Shown here one piece after another: positions 46,801 through 59,189 of a stretch of DNA of 64,000 nucleotides. Source of the stretch: Phanerochaete sordida. Taxonomy: Eukaryota > Basidiomycota > Agaricomycetes > Polyporales > Phanerochaetaceae. The notes beneath the pieces are model-generated. The model was not told where the DNA came from and ran no database searches. It was given only the letters and a program-made list of their open reading frames with translations. Each line of letters starts with the position of its first letter. Positions within the stretch are counted from its first letter, which is position 1. The stretch covers positions 34,978 to 98,977 of the forward strand of contig BPQB01000106.1 in assembly GCA_019973155.2 (NCBI GenBank). The letters are read 5' to 3'. The translations under genes were made by a program, and so were the position numbers.

Positions 46801-49600
46801 GCCGCCGAGGCGAGCAGAGTGTAGGTCATGGATCATATATCAACCTTGTCACTCGAGCGATCGCTAAAGTTGGATTGTCAGGTACACCGGTGTGAACGTG
46901 GCACCTATCCCATGCGAATAGCGGGTATCTAGACGTATACAAGAGACGTACATTGTCAATTACAAGAAATCCCTTCGCTCCGCTCCGGGGAGGAGGCTAC
47001 TCTACAACGAAACCCCTTTGCTTCGCTCCGACTGGAAAATCGATTGCACGCTCCAAATCAAACGGCATCCTCAGCACAAACGTTGCACGACGATATTGTT
47101 AGCCACAGCCTGAGCTAGATACCGCCGAGATCGTATGACACTGTCAATTCTGCGTCTACCGAGAATGCTGTGACATTCCTGTCCTGCTTCGATCCCATCG
47201 CGCTGTCTGCGGTAAACTACTGCTCAGTGAGATTGCTGAATATGCTGCGGTAGACCGCACAATGTCCATAGACCGCGGCGATCCTCCACAACATTGATGT
47301 CGCTTGATTAGGTCCCAGCAATGCTACTACAGGAATATATTTGCGTTAAAATGCTAATAGACATGCAGAAGCGGAGTACAATACGTGGGGTACCATGCAG
47401 GACAACCGCTCGAACACGCGATGAAGCGAGATGCTAACATCTGTCATGCACGCAGCCGAGAAGGTCAGTCGCGAGTTTGAGAGGTGGTAGGAGCACGCAC
47501 GGTACGTGCAACCACCTATGTAGCAGCCTGCTTCAGACGTGCTTCCGGGGATCGTGGTACACAGCTGCTGATACGACGGTCACGGCACCAAGGACTCCGA
47601 GGTCGAGCGCGCCCGGCCGTGCGTCTCGATCACTCGGTTTGACGATCAGCACTCATCCCCATCGTATAGGAAGAGCACGCACCCGCAATCACGGCGTTCC
47701 GTAACCCATGATGCGCGCCATCCGAAGTGGGCCAGGAGTGGTTGACGGCACTCATGAGCATGCTCGCGTTGAGCGTACCGAGCTAGGACGTTGAAACGGC
47801 CGCAAGAGGTGCATAGAGCGCGCCGAAAGTGCTTTCCACAATGGCTGCGTTCTGCGGCGGTGCGGTTAGGGATATCACTGACCGGGAGCCCGAGAAGGCC
47901 CACGATGGACAGCTTGCATGGGTTTCTGGGTTACGTTCGGAGCGATTCCTGCGTGTGCGGTCAGTATGTTCCGTAAGAAAACGACGGACTGCGCTCCGAA
48001 GACCTGTCCGGAGAACTCGGCGGCTCACATGAAGATACCGCGGGATCTGGGGCAGCAGCGGGCCCGCAGAGATGCCGTTCGAGCTGAGCCCAGAGAAAAG
48101 TCAGCACGAAGCGGCACAGCAGCGCTTTGTGCCGCCAGCGGGTGCAAGTTCTTGCGAGTGAGGCGAGCGGCGCCGCACTCGCGTCGCCCGCAATGGTGCC
48201 CACGACGGACACCGCAGCGTCCTCGGCCGCGCACTTGGCGTCCGCGGTCACATGAGGTCCAGCAAATCGTACTACGCAGTGCTGGAATGCGCGCGCACCG
48301 AGAGCTCAATCGCCTCGGCAACCGGCACGAGCCCTATCACCCGGACGCAGCTGATGTGGGAGCCACGTCGCCGCATATGCCATGCAGCTGGGAGGCGGAG
48401 TCGGGCAGTACGCTGCGACGCTCGAGCTCTACGCGAGCGATGCCGCGAGCCCGTGTGCGGCAGCGGCTAGAGCGAGTGGACTGAGCTGCGCAACGTCTGT
48501 CAGTGGGCTCGGTGTGTACGTCCTTCGCTCTGCATAACCCCGGTCCTGTGCCATCCCGCGCGCCGTGCACCAACGGTGCCACCTCTCCGGCTCCCTGCGG
48601 TGCGCGCATGGGCTCGACCTTGTGTCCAGCTCGGAGTCGGAGTCTGACCCCGACGTATAGACCGTCTCTGCCTCTACTGCCAGCCTCCAGCACGACCAAC
48701 CGGCGTGCAGCTGGCCTAGCGGCCCGTCCATGCGCTTTCGCGCGCCCTGCTCGTACCATAGAAATTGCCGCACCCCTTCCGTGCTACGCAAATGATCATT
48801 TATCAAGTAATGGGGACAGAGCCGGGACCGTGAACGGAACACACACCTCTGATGGAAGACAGAACGGGACATCGGGGCATGGTGGGGTGGTGAAAGGAGA
48901 GAGAAGAGGGGGGAAGCTCGAGGGACCGGCTGCCCTGGACATATAAATATTGTTTCGACCCAAGAAAATTGCCGTTGGGTTGCCACGTAGGCGGCCGTCA
49001 ACGTGAGCGTGGTGGATGATTGGACGCATGAGACCCGAGTTCGGGACCGGAGTGATCAGAGGGGTATATAGACTGGCTGAGGTTCAGACGGGCATCCCAG
49101 GTCAATATACCTCACGATGTACAGTTTGAATAGAATTGTTACCTACGGTCGATGTGCATAATAATAGAGTAATCATTGCCGCAATCTACATAGAATCATG
49201 GTTTATAACAGCCTGCTCTAGTCCTCGCTTACAAGTCCGTAACTACGGACACCAAGCTATACTGCGTCGCGGCACATTAATCAACAATGGACATATTTTA
49301 TTCGGCGTCGGCTTCGTCACGCACTCGGAGCGTACTACGAGCTCTTTGCGGTCTCCCACTGCACGGTAGAAATCAGCTCGACGTTATTGAGAGCGCATGG
49401 ATCGAGTTTGACGGAGAAAGGACATGTTTGCTTGATCACGTATGTGATCCGTGACAATGGCTGTCAGCTCCGGGCTACTGAGACTACCACAACTGATGAC
49501 ATCCAAGCCTCCCAAGCGGTGCACTCATCGCATAATACGATGCTCGAGTTATCCGTGCCGATCACACGAGTCTGTGCGTCTGCTGCTCGCGTGGCCCACC
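46801..49600. other. Long stretch without a supported gene
   Basis: Minus-strand frames between about 47800 and 49000 are Ala/Arg-rich and broken. None carries a motif that I can defend. A repeated CCTTCGCTCCGCTCC / CTTTGCTTCGCTCCG motif occurs at about 46970-47035. No LTR, RNA gene or second copy was recognised. Confidence 0.4.
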
Positions 49601-49606
49601 ATGGCT

Positions 49607-49686
49607 GGTAACTCTATCCTCGATTCTCCCACCGATGGCACTTTGGGTCCGCACCGCCATCTCCCGTCTACCCCACTCACTCTGTC
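49607..49686 (+). promoter_or_regulatory. Conserved 5' flank of WD40 copy D
   Basis: This is the counterpart of 11128-11207 in front of copy B, with GGTAACTCTAT, TCTCCCACCGAT and CACCGCCATCTCCCGTCTAC at the same spacing from the ATG. Confidence 0.45.
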
Positions 49687-52464
49687 ATGTTCGAATGGTT
49701 TTGCGGACGGCGTACTCCAGACAAGATCTACGCAAAGAGCCTCGAATTCCTAAACATAGGCTATCCCCTCTGGCGACCCGAGCCCGACGAGTCACTGGGC
49801 GAAACACATGTATGCGACGTCGGGTTCGTGCGCGAGGGCAAGTTTTTCCGCCTACTCAACTTCGACGTCTCCGCCGCCGAGAAGGAGGTTACTTGTGAGG
49901 GACCTTCTTTTGAAGACATCGAACCACTGCCGCCACACGCAATCGTGTTCGATAGGACGAAGGGCATCGTATCTGCGGGGCACTACTCAAGTCATAGCAA
50001 GGATGGAGACATGGCGCGTGCAGCAGTAGGAATGTACGCACTCTAAGCTTCCCGGAAATATATTTCTCTCAGACAAATCCTCCCAGAACTCCTGCAACCG
50101 GAGCGTCTGCTGGAATCGATGCCAAGTACAGCTTTACTGGAACACAGGGCGCGGCCCTTACCATGCAAAGCGCAGCGGACTTCGAAGGCATAGTTCCTAG
50201 CCTCTTCATAAAGCGGTACATCCTACGCAATCACGAGAGATGGTGTACGTACGCTCGCGATGTGCGGCATCTGGATATCAAGCCGAAGGATATCGTCGTG
50301 GTGAGCGGTTGCACCAAGACCGCTCCCGACTGGTCTATCACTGTCTTTGGTCTCAGTAGGAAGACAACTGCTGGGGTGTCTCTCGGAGCCAGCGCTGGTC
50401 CCGCAGCTGCCGAAGTGCGCGGCTCACACACTGTCTCTGTGACAAGCTCGTCAATTCATCGCCAAGGCCCAGGTCCTCCACCAGGTCCCACCAAGAGTCG
50501 TCGCCGTACAGCGGTGGCAGACGTCCAGAAGAGCCACTGTGTTGGAATACGGCGTCTCAAGATTCGGACGCGGTTCCTGACTATGCCGAAGATCGTTGCG
50601 GGCGCAGGCTACCATCAGCTTCCAGGTCCCGGCGATGAGAGCGGTAACCTCTCAAATGCAGCAAACGCGACAAGCTTACAGGAAGACCCTCAAGGCAGCT
50701 TGTGGGGCATGGTGCGAGAGGTGAAGACATCCATCTGATGTAGCTTTACTCCGTTAATCAAATATAAATCAGTCTGACCATATTCCCGACTTGTTGGACG
50801 CCCTTTTGGACTACATGCTTGAGGTGATCACAATGCCATGCGATAAGTCCTGATCCTCATGATGTTCGCCTTGCAGGTATCAGGAGCTACATCCGTCGCC
50901 GCAAGCGACAATGATGTGGAGAAAATATTGGTGTGTATACGTTCACCCCGCTAATTCCGATTTAAGCTGAGTGTTCAACGTACTATGTCACTATGTTGCC
51001 GGCAGGGTGGTAGACATGTCCTAGATTTCTCCAGTTACCTCCGGCACATCAGCAAGTTTACGGTACAAGTTACAGATGGAGGTTTGTTGCTTGTAGTGAT
51101 GCCTGCCAATGGTACGAATAGCTGATGTGCTGATTGTTACTTGTAGTCGGGCATATCGAAATACAAGACCTAGTATGCGACGAGCAGAAGGCACAATTTT
51201 CAACCCAATTCATCAAGAAGGCGGATATAAGGAAGTGGCCAAACATCACTCTGCAAGCCGCTGGAAAGCTGGAAGATTGTCAAATTTCGTACAAACCGTC
51301 GCGGGGAACTGACACGCACTTCGCCAAATACAAGACAGTTGTGTTTGGTGATTTCAATTCGATGCAAAGTACGTGAGGAGTCGTCTACCATGCTGACCAG
51401 CCAGTGCACTACTAATGCATTGTCTGCCCTCTGTCACAGTCAACGACGCGGACTGCGTCTCAATATCCGCCAACGGCAAGCTGCTCGCAGCAGCGATCGG
51501 CAACACGATCGCTGTCTGGAGACTCCAGGACGGCCTCACCGTGCAACGGCTCGAGCGAGACGGGCATACAGAAACCATCCAGCAGATCGCATTCTCGCCA
51601 GACGGCCAGCACGTCGTCTTGGGAGCCGACGACAGACTTGCGCTCGTCTGGGACGTCAAGACCGGCGACGTCGTGCACCGCTTGGAGGGGCACAAGGCGA
51701 CTATCTACTATGCCGCGTTCTCCCCCGATGGCACGCGCATCGCGACCCGCTCCAGCGACTCCGAGCTGAGGATGTGGAGCGCCTCGAGCGGCGAATTGCT
51801 TTATGCCAATACGGATCTCAAGTCATCTAGTAGCGACGAGATTCTTTTCTCTCCAGATGGCTCGCGGCTTGCTGCACACTCGGACACCTCGAGCGGACAC
51901 AGCGCTATGGCGGTCCTGGACTGCTGTACAGGCGAGCGCATCGCGATGCTGCGCAAGCAAGAGATCTATCGCATGGCGTTCTCGCCCTCGGGAGACCGCA
52001 TCGTGACAGGGTCCAGGGACGGCAGCGCATGCGTGTGGGACGCGACGAGCGGCAAGGCGCTGCTCGAGCTGAAGGAGCACATGGACGAAGTCAACGCGGT
52101 GGCATTTTCGCCTGATGGCGGCGAGGTCGCGACGGCGTCGGAAGACGGGACGGTCGTGACGTACGACTCGCGCACTGGCGAGCGGCGTTTCAAGTTCCGT
52201 GTCGAGAGCGTCCCGGGCGAGGACATGGAGGTGGTCTACACTGTGGCGTACTCGCCCAAAAACGAGTTCATTGCGTGCGGCGCGTCGGATGGCTGCGTCC
52301 GTGTCTGGAACCACAAGACCGGCGCGTTTGTGGCGACATTTCAGGGACACAATACTGATGTTTGGCGTGTGATGTTCACACCAGATGGGTGGGACGTCTT
52401 GTCGTACGGAGGTGATCATGTCGTACGAATGTGGAGTGTACGTGACGCGCTACGCCTCTCATAG
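49687..52464 (+). CDS. WD40 beta-propeller protein, paralogue D (7 exons)
   Basis: Exons are 49687-50033, 50087-50720, 50773-50823, 50877-50930, 51006-51111, 51147-51368 and 51440-52464, giving 812 codons with all phases in agreement. Residues 1-115 carry MFEWFCGRRTPDKIYAKSLE and NIGYPLWRPEP. Residues to about 327 carry GCTKTAPDWSITVFG and HCVGIRRLKIRTRF. Four small exons link to the propeller (about residues 473-812) with eight WD-like repeats such as DGSACVWDATSG and DGCVRVWNHKTG. A TGA seen just after VREVKTSI at 50739 is inside intron 2 (donor GTGAAG) and does not end the protein. Copy B has the same donor. The closest relative in the window is copy B. Confidence 0.8.
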
Positions 52465-54035
52465 AGTACGGACGCGCGAGCTATGTAGTAGTACCCGAAT
52501 ATTATCATCCTTCGAGCGATTCCTGATGCACAGTGGCAGGACACACGCTGCAGCGCAGTACTGATTTATATCGCCTCGACTCATGTCTTACCGGGGGGAG
52601 ATGCCTTGAATCCATGAATACTGAACGCCGTCGCAGCATGCTGCAGCTGGCGGAGGAGCATTTTGTACTGCTCACTTACTTCACGGAATTGGCGGCAAAC
52701 ATATGGCCGTCAACATCCGCTACGCTGGATAAAATGCCCTGCAGGCATACTTATAGGGCAAGATACGAAGCCCCACATTATCTCGCACAACCTTACATGC
52801 CTGTACTGTGCTTTTCATACGCTTCGTACGCCATATGGCATAGCATGTCGCTCCTGTGGAAGGTGCGTCAATCGGAACGGCCGTCAAGGCCGCGAGACCT
52901 TGGAGAGAGTTGCCAAACCCGTGGCAATGAATGTCCCAACGACGTCCTAGCAGAACAATATGCGTAGACATTATGGTGATGCGCACGAAATGTGTAGCAC
53001 GCGCGCCGCAATACGGCCCACAATAGCGTTCACACAGTGTTCGCTTCGTCAAACGGTCCACAGATTGGGAGTCGCTGGGGGAATCGGTCACAGCGAACCG
53101 AGGAACATTCCTCTAGTGCATGTATAGATCGTTCGAAGTCCAGTGAGAGCGGTTCTCAGCCCATACGGAGCGCATATAGTCACCTATCGAGGTGCGGAGG
53201 CGCATGACATGGGCTCTGGCGCACAGCAGCAACGCCACAAGATCGCGTCGGTGGTGCCACATGGCCGCGAGCCCAGGAGCCCGAGCGACGTGAGCCACAG
53301 GCGTACTCAAGACACGATCAGTCGCACGGGCACCCGTCTGCTCACGGCGTCGCGAGGTTGTGCCGGGTGACACGCGGAATGGAAGCGCTACGCAATGCAG
53401 CAGAGGATTGCCCAGTTCGGCACTGTATGCACCCTTATGTCCTCGCCTCCGGAAGCATATGCCGAGGTGACATGCGGAATGCAGACATCGTGTCGGCGCC
53501 CTGACACGTCTTGCAGCACGATCACTCACCAAGCGATCGTAAAAGGCCACCAGATCGTTGTTGCGCCACCCACGTTTGGTGATACATACACTAGGCAGGC
53601 CCAGCATGCGCAGAGCGTCACAGGTCTGGCGGCAGGCCGCCGCCGCAGCGCGGAGCAAGCCATCCGTGCGCCCCGTACTCGACCCATACTTGTTGGGCGG
53701 CGACTATGGGACCGCGACGCCCCTCCGCAGGCCGCCCGGGCGATCTCTCCTACTGCTCCACATACTGCGCGCGCTTTGGCTGGATCCAAGCACGGACGCC
53801 TGCGACTGTCGAGCAGCCTGCACGATAGCGTTTGACCCTAGGCAGGCCGGCTTCGAGGCGGGCGATAGGATTGCTCAGTGTCAGCGCGGCCGCGGATATC
53901 AACGAAGAGGGAGGAAGCACGAGCGTCGGATTCCCGTCGCGGAGCCTGCTCGAGGCAAAATGACCGACTAACAGTCGCTTTGCCTACGTAGCGAGAACGA
54001 CGTATATTGCGAGGGAGAGGACAATGTGTATGCTG
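52465..54035. repeat. Downstream block of WD40 copy D
   Basis: This is the inverse of 7313-8395 and 27308-29449 minus the copy C insertion. A minus-strand frame of 181 codons (53113-53658) is its best preserved reading frame, ending SVWAENRSHWTSNDLYMH, and faces the WD40 gene tail to tail. The same block in copies B and C keeps the last 60 or so codons. Its status as a gene is unproven. Confidence 0.5.
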
Positions 54036-54039
54036 CCTG

Positions 54040-54830
54040 GAGTTTATTGTCAGCGCGACGATCCGTCCACTGTGATGTGACACACACCTAATCCCGTTAT
54101 TAGGCGACACATAGCCCTCTCGCGATTGCCCAACATATATCCCTATGTCGCGCATCGAACCTTCTGCTTCGGGATTGTCAGTGCCAGGCTGCCAGTCTCA
54201 GACCGTCCGAAGAAGATGGACTCACCGCTGCGATCGCTGTCCTCGGGACGTGCTGCTAAGCTTGCCAATCGCAGCACCATCGACTGAACGTAGCGCTGTC
54301 CGCCGACCGGTCTCAGAGTACCGCGCAGGAGCCCCCATTGTCCAGCGCGCATGCCGCCCTTGGTGCGCAGCGCCGAGGTGCTGAGAAGATCCTCCGGAGG
54401 GCGCCGGCGTCGCAGCGCGCGGACAGACCATTGATTGCGAGCGGTCCTCGAAGCGCATCGTGACCGTCTGCGATGTATCAGGACCGTAGACGCAGCATGC
54501 TGGGCGGCCATGCGAAGGCGGGCTAGGGATTTCGCGAGCTGAGGCCTGTGAGCGAAAGACGGCAGAACATGGTACGGAGATACACTTACGGGATGACGCA
54601 CATTTCGTGGCAACACTAAGGATCGCCGCCCTAAAAGCGACTGCAGGAGCTGCGATTGCCGTCGGTGTCGGTGTCGGGCACATGGTCGGGAGCATTGCCG
54701 AGCCGACCGGCAGCGCGTCGGTTACCGGTGTATGTATCATCATGTGCGGGCGGGCCTGGTGCAGTCGAAGTCCGTCAGCGCTGCTCCGAGGTAGCAAGCG
54801 GACGGTAATACGCACCTGAAAGAATCATTT
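54040..54830 (+). pseudogene. Decayed counterpart of the frame at 26339-27307
   Basis: The DNA follows 27245-26500 (minus) at high similarity, starting GTCAGCGCGACGATCCGTCCAC. The frame that is open beyond copy C is interrupted here by several stops, for example after VLGTCC. Segments such as ALSADRSQSTAQE and GAAIAVGVGVGHMV remain. Confidence 0.5.
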
Positions 54831-56340
54831 GCGCCGAGATCTCAGCTAATATCGTCCTGCTGCGGTCAGAGACTCTCGTCCGACGCCGAGAACGCAGAGC
54901 TCGACATCCTGGATCATGGCGGTGCACTCCGCGTGCACAAAGCCTGAAAGCAGTCAGCACTGGGGCGTGGAGCAAAGGGCATGTTGATACTTACCGTGGG
55001 AGACAATCGTAGCACATCACGACGCTTAATGAGCTGTGGGTGCTGCAATTGAAGCGAGTCATCCAGGCGTAACTCGGAGTGCCCTGTCTTGGCGGGATGC
55101 TAACGCAGTTGAACGGAATCGAGACAGTCATTGAGGTCATCACTGCATGAAGAGCGTCAGCCGCAAAGCATACATGGTTTCAGGAAGCGTACCTCTAGCC
55201 AGTGCTCTCAGTCCGGGTCACCTTCGACATGCCCGTCCATCTGCTCGAGAACGAGCATGATCCAGCGCCGATGTTCAACCTCGAGCGATGCTACCTCGGG
55301 CTAGCGTGCGCGACGGAAGTGCCGCGGAAGCGCGCTCCTTTGGAGGCTCATAGACGGCGTAATCGGCGTCGGAAGAGAACGCCTCGACGTCGGCGGAACG
55401 CGGACGTGCAGGCGTGTTCAGCACTGCATGCACCATATCCGCATCCGTCGCCGCGGGCTGGGAGATGCACTAGCTGCCTCGCACACTGTTCAGACCGTCG
55501 AGAGTTTGCGCTCGGCTTCTGCGGATGGGTTGAGCGGTGCGTCACGTGCACACGGATGAGGCACGCACCTAGCGGTATGGGGTATCAAGAAACTCTTGCA
55601 ACGCCGTCTGCAGTCTCAACGAGCTCCTGCGGCTTCTCATTGGCCAAAGCTACGCCTATGCAAGTGACCTCGAGAGCCCGAATAGACTTCTCGCCTAAGA
55701 GTGTGCTGGGGTATCTCGACACTTAGCTGATCATCCTGCGCGGAGGTAAACGAGCGTACCCACCATTGTCGCTGAGTTGCAAGCCTTGTCTTGCACTTGA
55801 TAGGGCGCGGAGCGATGTCTCCAGCATTGTGTTTTCGCTCATGCCGTGGGGACTCATGCATGATTCCGGTGTAAGTTGACCCTGCAGCACTTCCGCGAGC
55901 GTCGACGGCGTCCTCAAGCCAGTCGCGCGGAATACCAACCAAAATGAGCGACACCTTAAGCGTCCCCAATAACCTCGTCAGTAATTCTAGTCGGTAGTTC
56001 CGACGCGACGGACGGCCTCCGATACATACGCCTTCGTGTTGCATCCACGAAGGCGCATCGTGCACGCGTTTTCAAGCGTTGTCGCTGACTCCTCGCATAG
56101 TCCTGAGGGTTATCCCGGGTAAGCACATGCAGGATAAAGCCTAGCTGTAGGGTTCCTTACCGCCATGGGAGGGCAGCATTGTTGACACAGCCGAACATAC
56201 GGCCGTCGCACGGTGGACGAAATAGGCCGAGTTTCGGGCAAGGCCCGAGTCTTGGTGGAAGGGTGATGCATCACATAGACTCTGGCCGGGCAGAGGCGTG
56301 CCGATACTCGAACAGTGAGCGTGTCCGCCGAGAGATAGAG
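54831..56340. other. No supported gene
   Basis: Overlapping short frames on both strands with no domain or paralogue. It is bounded by the end of the D cassette block and the first R block of copy 2. Confidence 0.35.
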
Positions 56341-56349
56341 CGAGAGCAA

Positions 56350-58240
56350 CGGAGGGGACGGATGAGCGGAGGCCGGATCGTCACCGGGCGCTCGGCCCTC
56401 GGCAGGGAGGCTTCGATCTAGATCCTAGATCTTACGATCGACAGCTCTTTGCCCACGCTCTGCTCGCGCCGCCGCCGTCTCTCCTTCCGCCTTCGAGTAG
56501 CCTGCCAGCCGTCCACCTCCAACGCGCCTCGTCTTCCCATCGACAGCATCCATCGCCTGACAACATCGCCAAACCGGAGGCCTTGACTCTCGTCGCAACA
56601 GCTGCCGCAACCACGGCAACCCGCGCACGACTGGACGTTCACCTTTCCCGCACGCGCTCTTCCTCGAGCAGATGCTGCCGTCCGCCTGTGCCTGTGCATT
56701 ATGGACCTCCCTGCCTGCCATTGCGCCCCATAAATACCACTATGGACGAATAGAGGGCAACGACGACCGCCGCACCTGCACGGCGCGCGGAGGATTGGAG
56801 CGGCGAGGTGATCGGTCGCGGGACTCGAGCGATGTCGAGGTGAGTAACATCGTCGTCTTGCCCATATTTATCCCTGAGTCGTTGTCAAACTGCAGTCACA
56901 ACAATGCGAGGTTTTTCTGCTAAACATCAAAGTCACCAACACCATTCATCCAGAGCCGCGCCGCAAGACGCATGCGCGAACGACCTCAAATCCTTCGCCT
57001 GTCAACTCGTACTACAAGCCCTCCGTATCGACAGCTGCAACTTGCCACCAGGCCGGCGATGACGAGGAGGAGGACGCTTAGCAAGACGATGCATACGCTC
57101 ACGAAAGACACGCTCACAACGGACGAGCACGCAGGCGACCTGGGCGACGTCCTGCGCCTCGTCGACGCTGTCTACGGCTCCGACATTGGCAACGATGACA
57201 ACCTGAAGATCCACATCGTTCGCCGCGTGGGCGCGAAGGACGCGAGCACACACGGCGTAGAAGATTCGCTCGTGCTCACCGTGGCAATCTGCGATGGGGC
57301 ACGCCGCTCGCCGAAGTCACGAATCGGCATTCGGGGGCGCTACAGAGGGGATGGCGGGAGAGGACCAGGGAGAGGGCCGGAACCTGTACCCTGGGAGAGG
57401 CTCGAAGCTCAAAGTCTACATCCAGGGCGACGTGGACCGGAGACCACTGGCGGAGTACGGGCCGTGGACGCAAGAAGAACGAGGGGAAGAACAGGCTGCG
57501 GACGCGTTTGACAGGTACGTTTATTCGGCAGTTCGAGGCTCCCCGTGCTCAGTCGTTCGTGACTAGATCCACGACAAAATGTCTAGCTACGGGCTCGTCT
57601 CAGCTTGAACAGCTCGTTATCCATAACAGTAAGTATCTGAACCTCAAACGAGTGTTGCACAGCTAATGAGCGTGGAACAGCCCGCGGTCTTAGACAAGCC
57701 CCAAGCGGTCCCGGCTAAGAGCTTCCCGCCGCTGTCCAGGGCCTTCTCCGCCCGAGATCAGCCCACGAAGCGTCCGCTCGACGGCACGATGGAACATATC
57801 TCGGCCCTTCCCACCGCCACCAGCTCCGCAAACCGCATACACACATTTCTCGCGAGTAGCGCAGCCGAGACCTCCGGAACCGCATGTAGGGCTGCGCGGA
57901 TTCATTGCTCTACCGCCAACGAAGCGCGTGCTCTAGATCGCGCGCAACCAATCTCTCACAAACCTCAAACCCATCTGGGGCATCAAAGACAACGATATAG
58001 GGACCAGCTGCCGGTGCACGTGGCGCACGTCGACCAGCGACGCGGCCTCCTGCATGTCGAGCGCAGCATCGTTGCTGCGCCCGCCGTTCCGCTGGTGCGT
58101 ACGCTTCCTGTGCGATCATGTGTCCGTGCTCATGGTATTCTAGCTCCAGCACCTTGTCGATTCTGCTCACAACATGACATGCGTACGCTTCGTATTTCAT
58201 CCAAGGCGGTATGCGAGCTCTGACAAACGTCCCGCAGGCT
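56350..58240 (+). repeat. Eroded R-family gene-like copy 2
   Basis: In plus-strand order: the GATCGACAGCTCTT block (56430-56460), the GACTCGAGCGATGTCGAGGT block (56820-56840), a frame with TLTKDTLTTDEHAGDLGDV (57098-57154), a frame with SKLKVYIQGDVDRRPLAEYG (about 57400-57460), and VRTLPVRSCVRAHGIL (about 58096-58143). The order is the exact inverse of 6868-4166. This copy keeps longer reading frames than copy 1, so a spliced gene is not excluded, but I could not build one and do not recognise the protein. Confidence 0.5.
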
Positions 58241-58344
58241 GTTCAAGCTCTTGCGCTCCACCACACCTACCATGTTCCAGACCATCTTCGTTCACATTGA
58301 GACACTCCTCTCATCGCTGCCCGCCCGACGTGCGGTATCAAAGG

Positions 58345-58975
58345 CGTCAATGTTCAGGGCGGCGACGTGATAAGCATCCTCGAGCTCCTTCAGCACGTCG
58401 TCAATGACTGCTCAAGGACCTCGGCGCGCCCATAACGCCCAAGTAGCTCCTCGTGCACGTTCCACGGCTTCTCCAAGTTCTCCGCTAACACGCTCGCACA
58501 GATACACATCGACTACTCGACCGTGGGCAGCTTCGGCCCCGCCGCATGGGCATCAACATTTCAGACCCGGTCTGACCTTCACATCGTCGCAAAGAGCGGC
58601 TCCCGACTCGGCGTTATTCTTCCCGTTCTCCTCACCCGCCCCAAACAAGGATGACCTGCATATCTGTAGCCCCTCCCAATCCGTGTTCACCCTCTTGTAT
58701 GCTGTCCGTCTCTTACAGGAGTAGCGTAGTTCATGTACTTTAGCTTCGAGTCGTGCAAAGTGCTGGCAATGATACGTCTGTCGGGACCGGCAGGGCCGAC
58801 GAGACGCATCTTCATCGTTTGCTTTGCGCTGCACACGCCGGCTTCGAAAGCGTAGCCGATATATATTCGTCGCTCGACAGAGTATATCTACGTGATATGC
58901 AACCGATGTACTACAAATCCTGGGATGTGTCGCGGATGACATGAGAACTGCGATTCCTCAAGGAGGTCGCGGGAG
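58345..58975 (+). pseudogene. 3' fragment of the MAPKK gene
   Basis: From about 58345 the plus strand follows the MAPKK gene from its exon 4 to about 350 bp past its stop. The frame reads [19 protein letters not shown] against [20 protein letters not shown]. The next roughly 60 nt of exon 4 are missing. The codon after TPK is TAG where the parent has GAG. The exon 5 end is recognisable in WASTF. Beyond the stop the DNA still matches (CTCGGCGTTATTCTT, ACAAGGATGAC). The kinase core is absent, so it is not functional. Confidence 0.8.
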
Positions 58976-59189
58976 TATCGTAGGCGGCGCATTGCGAACG
59001 TAGCAGAGCATTACTAGTTCCGTAGAGACAAGGACCCGACGTTCAAGAAGATCTTCGCGACGTCGCAAGACATGATCCTTGAAATAGCCATAAGATCAGT
59101 ATGGTATAGGGAAGCCTCAGCCTATCGCAAGAGGCCAAAAAATTGCTGCTAGCGGTGGGACGAGGGCATTTGAAGTTGCGATCGCGTGG

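Noticed and set aside
48337..49001. Ala/Arg-rich minus-strand ORFs suggesting a gene upstream of WD40 copy D
   Set aside because: No motif, no second copy and frames interrupted; typical of GC-rich noncoding DNA.
50739..50741. TGA stop in WD40 copy D after VREVKTSI
   Set aside because: It lies within intron 2, which starts at GTGAAG (50721) and ends AATCAG (50772); splicing restores the frame in D as in B.
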